A DNA stretch of 64,000 bases from Paracraurococcus ruber (GTDB lineage: Bacteria > Pseudomonadota > Alphaproteobacteria > Acetobacterales > Acetobacteraceae), in assembly GCF_004353985.1 (NCBI RefSeq), contig NZ_SMOA01000006.1, forward strand, positions 1 to 64,000. The letters are read 5' to 3'. Below the pieces are notes generated by a model that saw only the letters and a list, made by a program, of their open reading frames with translations, was not told the origin of the DNA and did no database searches. Numbering within the stretch: the stretch's first letter is position 1; each line of letters opens with the position of its first letter. Positions 51,135 through 61,120 of this stretch are shown here, in pieces. The translations under genes were made by a program, and so were the position numbers.

Positions 51135-51163
51135 GGCTTCGTCGCCGCGGCCGGCGCCGCTAT

Positions 51164-53044
51164 ATGCCCGGCATGTTCGACGCGACCTATGACGTGGTGG
51201 TGGTGGGCGGTGGCCATGCCGGTTGCGAGGCGGCGGCTGCGGCGGCCCGCTGCGGCGCCCGGACCTTGCTGCTGACCCATCGTGTGGAGACGCTTGGCGA
51301 GATGTCGTGCAACCCGGCCATCGGCGGGGTCGGCAAGGGGCACTTGGTGCGGGAGGTGGACGCGCTGGATGGCCTGATGGGCCGCGCCGCCGATGCGGCC
51401 GGGATCCACTTCAAGCTCCTCAACCGCAGCAAGGGCCCGGCGGTGCGCGGTCCACGGGCGCAGACCGATCGCGCGCTCTATCGCCAGGCCATCCAGGCGC
51501 TCCTGCGGGCGACGGCCAACCTGACGATCGAGGCGGAAGCGGCGGAGGATTTGCTGGTTGGGCCGGATGGGCGCGTGCAGGGCGTGGTGGGTGCGACCGG
51601 GCGCTGCGTCGGGGCTGGCGCCGTGGTCATCACCACCGGGACATTCCTGCGCGGGGTGATCCATATCGGGGAGCAGCGCATTCCTGCGGGTCGCGTGGGC
51701 GAAGCACCGTCGATCGGGCTTGCCGGGACGCTCCGCCGCCTGGGCCTGCCGTTGACGCGCCTGAAGACCGGCACGCCGCCGCGGCTGGACGGCCGGACCA
51801 TCGACTGGGCGGCGCTGCAGCGCGACCCCGGCGATGATCCGCCCGAGCCGCTGTCCTGGCTGACGCGGCGGATCGCCAACCCGCAGGTCGACTGCGCCAT
51901 CACGGCGACCACGACCGCGACCCATGATCTGATCCGGGCCAACCTGCACCGCACCGCCGTCTATGGCGGACGGATCGAAGGGGTGGGGCCACGCTACTGC
52001 CCTTCGATCGAAGACAAGGTGGTTCGGTTCGCCGACAAGACGCATCACCAGATCTTCCTGGAGCCGGAAGGGCTGGACAGCCACACCGTCTACCCGAACG
52101 GCATCTCCACCAGCCTGCCGGAGGCGTTGCAGGCCGCTTTGATCGCCAGCATCCCGGGGCTGGAGCGGGCGGAGATCGTCCGACCTGGCTACGCGATCGA
52201 ATACGATCATGTCGATCCACGGTCGCTCCGGTCGACGCTGGAGGTCAGGACGGCGCCGGGGCTGTTCCTCGCAGGGCAGATCAACGGCACGACCGGTTAC
52301 GAAGAGGCGGCTGCACAGGGTCTGCTGGCCGGCATCAACGCGGCGCAGCGCGCCGGCGGGGGAGAGCCTGATGCGGTGCTGATCCGCAGCGAAGCCTATG
52401 CCGGCGTGCTCGTGGATGACCTGGTGCTGCAAGGCGTCACCGAGCCCTACCGGATGCTGACTGCCCGATCCGAGTTCCGCCTGTCCTTGCGCGCCGACAA
52501 TGCGGGGTTGCGGCTGACCGAACGGGGCATTGCCTGGGGCGTCGTCGGACCGGAGCGGGCGGAGGCCTACCGATCCTTCGCAACCGCCCTCTATGGCGCT
52601 CTGGCCCGTGCCCGGGCGGAAGGGGGCTCACCTAGCTGGTATGCCGCTGGTGGAGTACCGCTGAACCAGGATGGCCGCTGGCGGAGCGCTTTCGAAGCCC
52701 TGGCACTGCCGGCCATGACGCGGGACGCCGCGGATCGCCTGTTCCCTTGGCTTCCGGAATTGCCCGTCCGGGTTCGCGCCGAGCTGCAGGCGCAGGCCCT
52801 CTACGCCCCCTATCTCGAGCGGCAGGCGGCCGAGTTGCGGGCGCTGGAGCGCGAGGAGCGATTGCCGATTCCCACCGGCATCGACTTTACCGAGGTGGCT
52901 GGCCTGTCTGCCGAGATGCGGTCGCGGCTGGACAAGGCACGGCCAACCACCCTGGGCAAGGCCGGCCGGGTTCCGGGGATAACCCCGGCGGCACTCGCCG
53001 CCCTGGCGGTCCATTTGCGGCGGATCGAGGCGCGTTTCACGTGA
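51164..53044 (+). CDS. mnmG: tRNA uridine-5-carboxymethylaminomethyl modification enzyme
   Basis: A 626-residue FAD-dependent partner of MnmE. It has the dinucleotide loop [13 protein letters not shown] (Gly15-Gly20), the family segment [25 protein letters not shown], the methylene-donor region [43 protein letters not shown] and the C-terminal MnmE-binding helices. ATG 51164 or ATG 51173 (MFDATYD) can be the start. A TATATG just upstream of the second could be a -10 giving a nearly leaderless message. The last codons and the TGA stop lie inside a parS-like site, and the TGA overlaps the rsmG start. Confidence 0.97.
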   Translation: MPGMFDATYDVVVVGGGHAGCEAAAAAARCGARTLLLTHRVETLGEMSCNPAIGGVGKGHLVREVDALDGLMGRAADAAGIHFKLLNRSKGPAVRGPRAQTDRALYRQAIQALLRATANLTIEAEAAEDLLVGPDGRVQGVVGATGRCVGAGAVVITTGTFLRGVIHIGEQRIPAGRVGEAPSIGLAGTLRRLGLPLTRLKTGTPPRLDGRTIDWAALQRDPGDDPPEPLSWLTRRIANPQVDCAITATTTATHDLIRANLHRTAVYGGRIEGVGPRYCPSIEDKVVRFADKTHHQIFLEPEGLDSHTVYPNGISTSLPEALQAALIASIPGLERAEIVRPGYAIEYDHVDPRSLRSTLEVRTAPGLFLAGQINGTTGYEEAAAQGLLAGINAAQRAGGGEPDAVLIRSEAYAGVLVDDLVLQGVTEPYRMLTARSEFRLSLRADNAGLRLTERGIAWGVVGPERAEAYRSFATALYGALARARAEGGSPSWYAAGGVPLNQDGRWRSAFEALALPAMTRDAADRLFPWLPELPVRVRAELQAQALYAPYLERQAAELRALEREERLPIPTGIDFTEVAGLSAEMRSRLDKARPTTLGKAGRVPGITPAALAALAVHLRRIEARFT

Positions 53045-53048
53045 AACA
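53033..53048. other. parS: parS-like ParB-binding site 1
   Basis: CGTTTCACGTGAAACA matches the bacterial parS consensus TGTTTCACGTGAAACA at 15 of 16 positions. It spans the end of mnmG, its TGA, and the GTG start of rsmG. It lies 0.6 kb from parAB, the usual location. Confidence 0.9.
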
Positions 53049-53649
53049 GGGGCAGTTGGATGTTCCACGTGAAACGGAGGAGCGTGCCCGCAGCTTCATC
53101 GCCCTGCTGCAACGCTGGAACACGCGCATCAACCTGACCGCCGAGCGCGAGGTCGAAGCGATCTGGCATCGCCATGTGCTCGATTCGCTCCAACTCGCGC
53201 CGCTGGTTCCGGAGGGTGACGGCCCGCTGGTGGACCTTGGGTCCGGCGCGGGCTTCCCCGGGCTGCTGCTGGCATTGGCCACGGGGCGCGACACCCATCT
53301 CGTGGAATCGGATCGGCGGAAATCCGCCTTCCTGATCGAGGCGGCGCGGAGCCTTGGCCTCGCAAGGGTCAGGGTGCATCCTGCCCGCATCGATGCCGTC
53401 ACCTTGCCCCCGGCAGCCGTTGTCACTGCCCGTGCTCTTGCCCCTCTTCCCGACCTCCTTGCCCATGCCCATCGCCTGCTGGCACCAGGCGGCGTTGCGC
53501 TCTTCCCCAAGGGCCGGACGGCCGAACAGGAATTGACGGACGCCGCCCGCGCCTGGAACATGCGGACCGAGCGGTTCCCGAGCCGAACCGACCCCCAAGC
53601 CATCATCCTCCGACTTAGTGAGATTCGCCCTGCCGGCCCCACCACCTGA
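53041..53649 (+). CDS. rsmG: 16S rRNA (guanine-527-N7)-methyltransferase
   Basis: A 202-residue SAM-dependent methyltransferase (GidB) that makes m7G527 in 16S rRNA; its loss gives low-level streptomycin resistance. It has [32 protein letters not shown], the SAM-binding [17 protein letters not shown] and the later [13 protein letters not shown]. The start is GTG at 53041, overlapping the mnmG stop and lying within a parS-like site; a second such site covers codons 7-12. Its 3' end overlaps the parA start by 32 bases. The order mnmG-rsmG-parA-parB is conserved across many bacteria. Confidence 0.96.
   Translation: MKQGQLDVPRETEERARSFIALLQRWNTRINLTAEREVEAIWHRHVLDSLQLAPLVPEGDGPLVDLGSGAGFPGLLLALATGRDTHLVESDRRKSAFLIEAARSLGLARVRVHPARIDAVTLPPAAVVTARALAPLPDLLAHAHRLLAPGGVALFPKGRTAEQELTDAARAWNMRTERFPSRTDPQAIILRLSEIRPAGPTT
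53061..53076. other. parS: parS-like ParB-binding site 2
   Basis: TGTTCCACGTGAAACG matches TGTTTCACGTGAAACA at 14 of 16 positions, 28 bp from site 1 in the same orientation. It is inside rsmG codons. I found no further CACGTG-centred match of this kind in the window. Confidence 0.85.
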
Positions 53650-54433
53650 CCGGGCCAAGCCCCGCATCATTGCCCTCGCCAACCAGAAAGGCGGCGTCGG
53701 CAAGACGACCACGGCCATCAATCTTGCCACCGTCCTGGCGGGTGGACACAAGGTTCTCCTCATCGATCTGGACCCGCAGGGCAACGCCTCGACCGGCCTG
53801 GGCATCGACCGGGCCGAGCGGGGTGCCGGCAGCTATGCGCTTCTCGTGGATGGTCGGCCCCTGGAGGAACTCCTCCGCCCCACCCCGGTGCCCAACCTCC
53901 ACCTCGTCCCGGCCGATTCGGACCTGGCCGGGGCAGAAGTCGAGCTCGTGGCGCTGGAGGACCGGGAACGCCGCCTGCGCGCCGCCCTTGCCGCCGATCC
54001 GGCCCTCATCGCCGGGTTCGACTATGTGCTGCTGGACTGCCCGCCCTCGCTCGGCCTGCTGACGCTGAACGCGCTGGTCGCTGCCCACAGCGTCCTGGTG
54101 CCCCTGCAGACCGAATTCTTCGCCCTGGAAGGCGTGAGCCAGATCACCCAGACCATCGAGCGGGTGCGCAGAGCCCTGAACCCAGCCCTTGCCCTGGAAG
54201 GCATCCTGCTGACCATGTACGATCGCAGGAACAACCTGTCCGAACTGGTCGCCCAGGATGTGCGTGGCTTCTTCAAGGACAAGGTGTTCGAAACCGTGAT
54301 CCCGCGGAACATCCGCATCAGCGAGGCCCCGTCGCACGGCCTGCCGGTCAGCCTCTACGACGCGCGCTCACCCGGCGCGCAGGCCTATGCCGCCTTGGGC
54401 GCCGAGGTCCTGCGCCGGCAGCAGCGCGCATGA
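53618..54433 (+). CDS. parA: chromosome-partitioning ATPase ParA (Soj)
   Basis: A 271-residue Walker-type ATPase that with ParB-parS moves newly copied origins. It has the deviant Walker A KGGVGKTT (24-31) with signature lysine, the DLDPQGNASTGLG switch, the Walker B YVLLDCPPSLG and the C-terminal IPRNIRISEAPSHGLP typical of chromosomal Soj proteins. The start is GTG at 53618, within the end of rsmG. The TGA overlaps the parB ATG by four bases. A short N-terminal extension ([11 protein letters not shown]) precedes the core; some plasmid ParA proteins have a longer HTH-bearing one, absent here. Confidence 0.97.
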   Translation: MRFALPAPPPDRAKPRIIALANQKGGVGKTTTAINLATVLAGGHKVLLIDLDPQGNASTGLGIDRAERGAGSYALLVDGRPLEELLRPTPVPNLHLVPADSDLAGAEVELVALEDRERRLRAALAADPALIAGFDYVLLDCPPSLGLLTLNALVAAHSVLVPLQTEFFALEGVSQITQTIERVRRALNPALALEGILLTMYDRRNNLSELVAQDVRGFFKDKVFETVIPRNIRISEAPSHGLPVSLYDARSPGAQAYAALGAEVLRRQQRA

Positions 54434-55290
54434 GCGGCGCCAAGAAGCCTCTCCGCCTGGGCCGCGGCTTGTCCGCCCTGTTGGGCGAGGTTCCGCCAGT
54501 GGAAACGCCGGCCCAGCCGGCATCGGAGGGGATCCGCACCCTGCCGATCGAACTGATCGAGCCGGGTCCCTTCCAGCCACGCGGTCCGATCGACCAGGGC
54601 CCGCTGCAGGAACTGGCCGACAGCATCCGGGAACATGGCGTCCTCCAGCCGATCCTTGTCCGCGACCGCCCGGGCGCCCCTGGCCGCTACGAAATCATCG
54701 GCGGCGAGCGCCGCTGGCGGGCCGCACAGCTGGCGCAGCTGCATGAGGTGCCGGTCGTCCTACGCAACCTCGATGACCGTCAGGCCATGGCGGCCGCGCT
54801 GGTCGAGAACCTGCAACGGCAGGACCTGAACGCGCTGGAGGAAGCCGAGGGCTTTCGCCGCCTCACCGACGAATTCGGCCTCACCCAGGACCAGCTCGGC
54901 CAGGCGGTGGGAAAGAGCCGGAGCCATGTCGCCAACACCCTCCGCCTGCTGGCGCTGCCCGACCGGGTGCGGGAACTGCTGCGCGACGGTGCCCTGACGG
55001 CCGGCCATGCCCGGGCGCTGCTCACCTCGCCTGACGCCGAAACCCTGGCCCTCCAGGTCGTGGATCGCGGCCTGAATGTCCGGCAGACCGAAGCGCTGGT
55101 CGCCAGCAAGCCGCGCGACCCCGCCGGCAAGCCCCAGCCGGCTCCCGAGACGATGGCGCTGGAGAAGGATCTGTCGAACCGGCTTGGGCTTAAGGTCAGC
55201 ATCAAGCATGGCGACCGGGGCGGGCAGGTCACCATCGCCTATCGGGACCTGGATCAGCTCGATGGGCTGATCCGGCTTCTGAACCCCTAG
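54430..55290 (+). CDS. parB: chromosome-partitioning protein ParB (Spo0J)
   Basis: A 286-residue CTP-dependent parS-binding clamp. The N-terminus LRLGRGLSALLGE is the ParA-stimulating peptide. The CTPase domain contains IEPGPFQPR and the catalytic/phosphate motif GERRWRA (92-98). The central HTH is FGLTQDQLGQAVGKSRSHVANTLRLL. The C-terminal dimerisation domain ends VTIAYRDLDQLDGLIRLL. Its targets are very likely the two parS-like sites 1.4 kb upstream. The ATG overlaps the parA stop. The gene is convergent with holA, 51 bases away. Confidence 0.97.
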   Translation: MSGAKKPLRLGRGLSALLGEVPPVETPAQPASEGIRTLPIELIEPGPFQPRGPIDQGPLQELADSIREHGVLQPILVRDRPGAPGRYEIIGGERRWRAAQLAQLHEVPVVLRNLDDRQAMAAALVENLQRQDLNALEEAEGFRRLTDEFGLTQDQLGQAVGKSRSHVANTLRLLALPDRVRELLRDGALTAGHARALLTSPDAETLALQVVDRGLNVRQTEALVASKPRDPAGKPQPAPETMALEKDLSNRLGLKVSIKHGDRGGQVTIAYRDLDQLDGLIRLLNP

Positions 55291-55341
55291 GCATCCAGGG
55301 TCACGGATTCTCCCAGGGGCCCTCTTCCAGTTCCCTCGGAT

Positions 55342-56361
55342 CTAACGCCGGGCGGCGGCTTGGCGCGCTAGGCCGGTCACCGCGCTACGGGCGACCACGA
55401 CCGAGGGAAGACCCGTCGTCTTGGTGCGGCGCTCCGCCTCCAGCAGCGCCGTGCCGGCGGCTTCCAGCGCCTCGGGACGCCAGACCCGCAGCGCACGCTC
55501 CATCATCGGCTTGTGGCGAAAGAATACCGGCGGCCGCAACGCCTCCAGCGCGCCCATGGGCGCGGCACCCGCCGCCACGGCCAGCGCCGCAATATGCAGC
55601 CGCTGCACATGGCGCAGCGCCGCGCGGACCACCTGCACGGCATTGGCGCCCTCGGCGAAGGCGGTGTCCAGCGCCTTGTCGGCCACCGCCACCTCCCCCG
55701 CCATGGCCGCGATCAGCGCTTCCTCCAGGTCCAGCGCCGAGCCTTCCGCCACGCAGGCCACCGCCGCCTCCGGCGTCACCTTCCCGCCTGGCCCAACGAA
55801 CAGCGCCAGCTTCTCCAGCTCCCGTCGCAGCAGCATCCGATCCTCGCCCAGCCGCTGCACCAGCCATTCCACGGCCACGGGCTCGGCGCTCACGCCCAGC
55901 TCCTGCAGGATTCGCCCGATCGAGGCGCCCAGCTCCGCGCCCCTCTCCCGGTAGCAGGCGATCACCGCGCCGGCCGGCGAAGCCTCCACCGCCTTGAACA
56001 GCGCGGCGGAGGTCCGGAGCTCCGGCGCCTCGATCACCACCAGGCCCGGACCCTTCGCGGCCAGCGCCGCCTTGGCGGCATCCAGCACCTGCTTCCCATC
56101 GCCGGCATCGCGCAGCCGCACCAGCACGCGGCCGCCAGTCAGCGGCATGCTCGCCGCCTCGTTCGCCAGGGCGGTAGGGGCACGCAGCATCTCCCGCCCC
56201 GCCTCGACCAGGCGGAGCGCATCGCCTTCCGTCACGCTGCGGATCAGCGCCTCGCAGCGCTCGCGGATCAGGCCGGGATCGTCGCCATGCAGCAGCGCCA
56301 CGCGGCAGGCGCCGGGATCGGCCAGGAAGGCGCCGACCCGCCGCGCATCCAGCTTCGCCAT
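55342..56361 (-). CDS. holA: DNA polymerase III delta subunit
   Basis: A 339-residue clamp-loader subunit that opens the beta clamp during replication. The N-terminal domain I is AAA+-like without a functional Walker motif (ADPGACRVALLHGDDPGLIRE). It continues LIVIEAP-type strand, EELGVSAEPVA and LVQRLGEDRMLLRRELEKLALFVG, with the C-terminal collar domain (AVQVVRAALRHVQRLHIAAL). Length is normal for the family. ATG 56361 lies four bases after the lptE stop. Order leuS-lptE-holA on one strand is the widely conserved operon linking translation, envelope assembly and replication. Confidence 0.95.
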   Translation of the reverse strand: MAKLDARRVGAFLADPGACRVALLHGDDPGLIRERCEALIRSVTEGDALRLVEAGREMLRAPTALANEAASMPLTGGRVLVRLRDAGDGKQVLDAAKAALAAKGPGLVVIEAPELRTSAALFKAVEASPAGAVIACYRERGAELGASIGRILQELGVSAEPVAVEWLVQRLGEDRMLLRRELEKLALFVGPGGKVTPEAAVACVAEGSALDLEEALIAAMAGEVAVADKALDTAFAEGANAVQVVRAALRHVQRLHIAALAVAAGAAPMGALEALRPPVFFRHKPMMERALRVWRPEALEAAGTALLEAERRTKTTGLPSVVVARSAVTGLARQAAARR

Positions 56362-56365
56362 TGCC

Positions 56366-56923
56366 TCAGCCCGTCGCGGGCGGGGCTTCCTTCCTTCGGC
56401 GCAGCGCCATCGCCACCTGGCGCGCCACCTCCTCGGCCAGCTGCTCCATCGCCCGGCTTTCCAGCGCATCGCGGGCGCTGTCGGCGGAAAAGAACTGCAG
56501 GTCGGGGATGTTGAAGGAATCCAGGCTGCGGAAGGGAATGGCCGAGCGGGCGATGGGCTGCGGCGGCACCCCGATCGTCGCCAGGTCCCAGTTGCCGGTG
56601 ATGGTGTAGCGCACCCGGGTGATGGTGCCGTCCCGCCGGTAGCCCAGCACCTCGACGCCCGGGGTATAGACCACGGTCAGCTGGTAGCGCGCCGGGGTGC
56701 CGGGCCGGCTGTCCTCCAGCCGGCGCTGCAGGTTGCGCTTCAGGATCTGGCCCGTCCGCTCATAGACCGGGCCGACGCGCACCGCCGCTAGCTCCTCCGC
56801 CAGGTCCGATTCGCCGCCCGCCGTCTGCACCGGGCCATAGAGCGGCCGGAAGCCGCAGCCGGACAGCCCCAGCAGCCCGGCGATGCCGAGGACCGCGCGC
56901 CGGCCGGCCAGGCCGTCCCGCAT
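56366..56923 (-). CDS. lptE: LPS-assembly lipoprotein LptE
   Basis: A 185-residue outer-membrane lipoprotein that plugs and helps fold the LptD translocon for lipopolysaccharide. The signal peptide MRDGLAGRRAVLGIAGLLGL is followed by lipobox LSGC (Cys23) and then the family's GFRPLYG. The rest is a two-layer alpha/beta sandwich with YERTGQILKRNLQRRLED and YQLTVVYTPGVEVLGYRRDG, ending in a charged helix. ATG 56923 lies one base after the leuS stop. The upstream longer frame overlaps leuS and is not used. Confidence 0.93.
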   Translation of the reverse strand: MRDGLAGRRAVLGIAGLLGLSGCGFRPLYGPVQTAGGESDLAEELAAVRVGPVYERTGQILKRNLQRRLEDSRPGTPARYQLTVVYTPGVEVLGYRRDGTITRVRYTITGNWDLATIGVPPQPIARSAIPFRSLDSFNIPDLQFFSADSARDALESRAMEQLAEEVARQVAMALRRRKEAPPATG

Positions 56924-56924
56924 C

Positions 56925-59687
56925 TCAGACAACGAAGTTGACGACACGGCCGGGCACATGGATGCGCTTCCGGATGGGCTTGCCTGCGATGGCGCGCTGC
57001 ACATTGTCCTCCGCCTCGGCCAGGGCGAAGATGGTAGCCTCATCGGCGCCCACCGCCACCTCGATCGTGCCGCGCAGCTTGCCCAGCACCTGCACGGCAA
57101 GGGTGACCGTCTCCGCCCGAAGCAGCGCCGGATCCGGCTCGGGCCAGGGCAGTTGCGCGACCAGCGTCGCCTCGTCCGGGCGCAGCAGCGACCAGACCTC
57201 CTCCGCCAGATGCGGCATCATCGGGGACGACAGCCGGGCGATGGTCTCCAGCGCCTCCCGCTTCGCCGCTCCCATCTCCGGCACCTCGGCCGCCTCGGCG
57301 ATGGCATTGGCGAATTCGTGGATGCGCGCGACGGCGACGTTGAAGGCGAAGCTGTCCAACGCCTCGGTCACTGCCGCGATGGTGCGGTGGGTCACCTGCC
57401 GCAGCTTGCGCGCCTCGCCCGCCGCGGCCTCGGCCGTGGTCCCCGCCGGCGGCAGGCCCGGCAACGCGCTCGCCGCCAGGCGATAGAGCCGCTGGGTGAA
57501 GCGGTAGGCGCCGGCGACGCCGGCCTCCGTCCACTCCATGTCCCGCTCCGGCGGGTTGTCGGAGAGGATGAACCAGCGCGCGGTGTCGGCGCCGTAGCGA
57601 TCGATGATCGCGCCCGGATCCACCGTGTTGCGCTTGGACTTCGACATGGCCTCGACCCGGCCGATGGTCACCGGGCTCTGGTCGGCCTTCAGGTGGGCCA
57701 GGCGCGTGCCGTCATTGGCCTGGGTGAACTCCACCTCCTCCGGGTAGAGCCAGCGGCCATCGGCCGACTTGTAGCTTTCATGCTGCACCATGCCCTGGGT
57801 GAACAGGCCCTCGAAGGGCTCGGCCAGTTGCAGGTGCCCGGTATCGCGCATGCCGCGGGTGAAGAAGCGGCTGTAGAGCAGATGCAGGATCGCATGCTCG
57901 ATCCCGCCGATATACTGGTCCACCGGCAGCCACGCATCCACCGCCGCCTTGGTCACCGGGTCCGCGGCGCGCGGCGAGCAGAATCGCGCGAAGTACCAGG
58001 ACGAATCCACGAAGGTGTCGCAGGTATCGGTCTCGCGCCGCGCCGGCTTGCCGCAGGATGGGCAGGCGACATGCTTCCAGCTCGGGTGGTGGTCCAGCGG
58101 GTTGCCGGGCCTCGAGAAATCCACGTCGTCGGGCAGCTTCACCGGCAACTGGTCATCCGGCACCGGCACCACGCCGCAGGCCTCGCAATGGATGAAGGGG
58201 ATCGGGCAGCCCCAGTAGCGCTGGCGGGAGACGCCCCAGTCCCGGAGCCGCCAGTTCACCACCCCGGTGCCCTGCCCTTTCGCCTCCAGCGCATCGATCA
58301 CCCGGCGCTTGGCAGCGGGAACGTCCAGCCCGTCCAGGAAGCCCGAGTTGAAGATCGTGCCGTCATCCGTATAGGCCTTGCCGTCCAGCGCGAAGCTGGC
58401 CGGGTCGGCGCCGGGCGGCAGCACCACCGGCCTGATCTCCAGCCCGTATTTGCTGGCGAATTCGAAGTCGCGCTCGTCATGGCCCGGGCAGCCGAAGATC
58501 GCGCCGGTGCCGTATTCCATCAGCACGAAATTGGCGATCCAGACCGGGAAGGTCACGCCTTCCAGGAAGGGATGCGCGACGCGGAAGCCGGTGTCGAAGC
58601 CGCGCTTCTCCGCCTGCTCGATCGCCGCCTCGGAGGTGCCCATCCGCCGGCACTCCGCGACGAACTCGGCGGCCGCCGGATTCCTCGCCGCCGCGGCGGC
58701 GGCCAGCGGATGCTCGGCCGCGACCGCGAGGAAGGACATGCCGAACAGCGTGTCCGGCCGCGTGGTGAACACCTCGACTTCCGTGTGCGCCTCCGTCGGG
58801 TCCCCATTGCCGTCGCTATGCGACGGCGATGGGATCCCGGGCGCGCCGGCCTGATCCGGACCCTCGGGCCGCGCCCTCGGATGATCGGGACGGCCCTCCA
58901 CGGGCTCGGCCAGCCGGAACCGCACCCGCGCGCCCTCGGAGCGGCCGATCCAGTTGGCCTGCATCAGCTTCACCCGCTCCGGCCAGCGGTCCAGCGTGCC
59001 CAGCGCCGCCAGCAGGTCCGGCGCATATCTGGTGATGCTGAAGAACCACTGGGACAGCTTCTTCTTCTCGACCAGCGCGCCGGACCGCCAGCCGCGGCCG
59101 TCGATCACCTGCTCATTCGCCAGGACGGTGCCGTCCACCGGGTCCCAATTGACCCAGCTCTCCTTCCGCTCGACCAGGCCCGCCTTGTAGAAATCCAAGA
59201 ACAGCTTCTGCTGCCGGCCGTAGTAGTCGGCGTCGCAGGTGGCGAATTCGCGGTCCCACTCGATCGACAGCCCCATGCGCTTCAGCTCGGCGCGCATGTT
59301 GGCGATGTTGTCGTAGGTCCATTTCCCCGGGTGGATGCCGCGCTCCCGCGCCGCATTCTCCGCCGGCAGGCCGAAGGCGTCCCAGCCCATCGGGTGCATC
59401 ACCAGATGGCCGCGTGCCCGCTTGTAGCGGGCGACCACGTCGCCCAGCGTGTAGTTGCGCACATGGCCCATATGGATCTTCCCGCTCGGGTACGGGAACA
59501 TCTCAAGAACATAGTATTTCTTCGCATCGGCCGGCGGGACATCCGGCACCGCGAAGCAGCGCCGGTCTTCCCAGGCCTGCTGCCAGCGCGGCTCGGCCGC
59601 CTTGAAGTCGTGCCGGATCTCCTGGGTGCGGTCCCCGGGGCGCTGGTCCGGTCGGGCAGCGGTCGTCGCGTCGTTCATGGCCGTCAT
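56925..59687 (-). CDS. leuS: leucyl-tRNA synthetase
   Basis: A 920-residue class I aminoacyl-tRNA synthetase charging tRNA-Leu. It has the HIGH-type motif HMGH (72-75), the CP1 editing domain with [13 protein letters not shown] and [19 protein letters not shown], a zinc-like segment with [10 protein letters not shown], the MSKS motif as AMSKSK (680-685, Ala in place of the first Lys), and the anticodon-binding helical domain. Residues ~261-302, at the start of the editing domain, are a Pro/Gly/Asp-rich insertion absent from E. coli LeuS and encoded partly by a long DNA palindrome. It is the first gene of leuS-lptE-holA. Confidence 0.97.
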   Translation of the reverse strand: MTAMNDATTAARPDQRPGDRTQEIRHDFKAAEPRWQQAWEDRRCFAVPDVPPADAKKYYVLEMFPYPSGKIHMGHVRNYTLGDVVARYKRARGHLVMHPMGWDAFGLPAENAARERGIHPGKWTYDNIANMRAELKRMGLSIEWDREFATCDADYYGRQQKLFLDFYKAGLVERKESWVNWDPVDGTVLANEQVIDGRGWRSGALVEKKKLSQWFFSITRYAPDLLAALGTLDRWPERVKLMQANWIGRSEGARVRFRLAEPVEGRPDHPRARPEGPDQAGAPGIPSPSHSDGNGDPTEAHTEVEVFTTRPDTLFGMSFLAVAAEHPLAAAAAARNPAAAEFVAECRRMGTSEAAIEQAEKRGFDTGFRVAHPFLEGVTFPVWIANFVLMEYGTGAIFGCPGHDERDFEFASKYGLEIRPVVLPPGADPASFALDGKAYTDDGTIFNSGFLDGLDVPAAKRRVIDALEAKGQGTGVVNWRLRDWGVSRQRYWGCPIPFIHCEACGVVPVPDDQLPVKLPDDVDFSRPGNPLDHHPSWKHVACPSCGKPARRETDTCDTFVDSSWYFARFCSPRAADPVTKAAVDAWLPVDQYIGGIEHAILHLLYSRFFTRGMRDTGHLQLAEPFEGLFTQGMVQHESYKSADGRWLYPEEVEFTQANDGTRLAHLKADQSPVTIGRVEAMSKSKRNTVDPGAIIDRYGADTARWFILSDNPPERDMEWTEAGVAGAYRFTQRLYRLAASALPGLPPAGTTAEAAAGEARKLRQVTHRTIAAVTEALDSFAFNVAVARIHEFANAIAEAAEVPEMGAAKREALETIARLSSPMMPHLAEEVWSLLRPDEATLVAQLPWPEPDPALLRAETVTLAVQVLGKLRGTIEVAVGADEATIFALAEAEDNVQRAIAGKPIRKRIHVPGRVVNFVV
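58803..58833. repeat. palindrome inside leuS coding sequence
   Basis: CCCAT-T-GCCGTCGC (58803-58816), loop TAT, GCGACGGC-G-ATGGG (58820-58833): 13 paired bases per arm with one T/G opposition. It lies inside the unusual insertion of LeuS and encodes the residues around [12 protein letters not shown]. It looks like an intergenic-type palindrome that entered a gene in frame. Confidence 0.75.
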
Positions 59688-59842
59688 GGTCTGCTGGGGC
59701 CAAGGGAATAAGCCGCTGTCCGGCCAGAGGGAAGGCCGCGCTTGCGGCAGGCCCCGACTCCGGCAGGACGCCGGCCGCCTCCACCGTCTTGCCGATGCCC
59801 CGGCCGGGCCACATTGTCCCCCGCCGCCGCCCCGGGTCCGTG

Positions 59843-60925
59843 ATGCGCCGCCTGCTCGCCCTGCTGCTCCTGCTCGTCCTGCCCGCCGCGGCCCCGGCCC
59901 AGCCGGCGGCGGAAGCCGGCTATCGGGAAGTCTTCTCCGCCGCCGCCCTCGGCGCGCCCCATCCGTCGCAGCAGGCGGCCGCCAGCTTCACCCTGCTGTA
60001 TCGCGGCCTGGTCCCGAATGCCGCCTTCGCCCTGGCCCGGGATGCCGAAGGCCGCTCCGCCTGGGGCTTCGCCGGCGGCGCCGCCACGCCCGCCCAGGCG
60101 GAAGCCGCGGCGCTGGAACGCTGCCGCCGCGCCCTGGGCCAGGTGCAGGCGGAATGCCGCGTGCTGGCGCAGAACGCCACCCGCGCCGATGGGCCCGCCG
60201 CGCCCCTGGCGGAAGGCGGCATCGGCCCCTTCCGCTACGCCCCGCTGCTGCTGAAACGGGGGCCGGAGGCGGCACGCGGCGCCCTGGTCTGGGGCCATGG
60301 CTATGGCGGCACGGACCGCGACAACCGCAGCGTCCCAACGCCCGCCTTCGTGTCCCTGCTGAACGACAATGGCTGGGACGTGCTGCGCTTCGACCGCCAC
60401 CCGGGCGATGACGCGCTCTATGCCAGCCTGCCGCGGCTGGTCGGCGGGCTGCCGGCGCTGCGCGCCGCCGGCTATCGCCGCATCCTCCTGGGCGGGCAGT
60501 CGCGCGGCGGCTGGCAGGCCATCATGGCCGCCAGCGAGCGGCCGGACCTGGTGGATGCGGTGATCGCCACCGCCCCGGCGGCGCATGGCGAATGGCAGCG
60601 GGGCAACGCCCTGGGTGCGGCGCTGGATGATTTTCGCCGCCTGCTGGCAGGGCTGCCGGAGGGACCGCGCTTGGCCGTCGCCCTGTTCGAGGGCGACGAC
60701 TACGACCCGGACCCGGAGCGCCGGGCGGCGCTGCTGGAGGCGCGGGCGCTCGAGCGCCGGGCGCCCACCCTCGCCCTGTGGCCGCAGGCGCCGCCGCGCG
60801 GCCATGCCGGCGGCAGCGACCTGCGCTTCACCCTGGCCTATGCCGGCTGCCTCCTGAGCCTGGTGCAGGCGCCGGACCCGGCGGCGCCGCGCGGCCTGCG
60901 CCGGCTGCCCTGCGGCGGCGGCTGA
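59843..60925 (+). CDS. secreted alpha/beta hydrolase-like protein
   Basis: A 360-residue protein with a Sec signal peptide ([20 protein letters not shown]). The catalytic part has [16 protein letters not shown] (oxyanion), the nucleophile elbow [10 protein letters not shown] and [14 protein letters not shown]4189-like or SH3-like N-terminal region with several cysteine-bearing helices ([20 protein letters not shown]) precedes it. The acid and histidine are less clear: FEGDDYDPD may supply the acid, and PRGHAGG the histidine. It acts in the periplasm or outside; the substrate is unknown. ATG 59843 gives the signal peptide directly; a GTG three bases earlier is an alternative. Confidence 0.82.
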   Translation: MRRLLALLLLLVLPAAAPAQPAAEAGYREVFSAAALGAPHPSQQAAASFTLLYRGLVPNAAFALARDAEGRSAWGFAGGAATPAQAEAAALERCRRALGQVQAECRVLAQNATRADGPAAPLAEGGIGPFRYAPLLLKRGPEAARGALVWGHGYGGTDRDNRSVPTPAFVSLLNDNGWDVLRFDRHPGDDALYASLPRLVGGLPALRAAGYRRILLGGQSRGGWQAIMAASERPDLVDAVIATAPAAHGEWQRGNALGAALDDFRRLLAGLPEGPRLAVALFEGDDYDPDPERRAALLEARALERRAPTLALWPQAPPRGHAGGSDLRFTLAYAGCLLSLVQAPDPAAPRGLRRLPCGGG

Positions 60926-60940
60926 GCGGAGCGTCGTCGA

Positions 60941-60959
60941 CCCCGGCGGCAATCCGGGG
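60941..60959 (+). terminator. hairpin after the secreted hydrolase gene
   Basis: CCCCGG / CCGGGG stem with a seven-base loop, 16 bases after the stop at 60925. Short, with no T-run; tentative. Confidence 0.35.
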
Positions 60960-61120
60960 CGATCCGCCGGCGATGCGCCATGCCGGCCGGCAGCCATCCT
61001 CGCCGGCGGCATCGCCCCGGACCGGCCTGCGGGGCGGCATCAGCCCGCCCTGCCACGCGGCAGCAACACCGACCCCGCAGGCCATCGGCGGCCATGGACC
61101 AGGACAGCCACGCCGCGGCA

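Noticed and set aside
56883-59711. A 942-codon frame antisense to leuS
   Set aside because: His/Arg/Asp-rich shadow with no motif; leuS on the other strand is certain.
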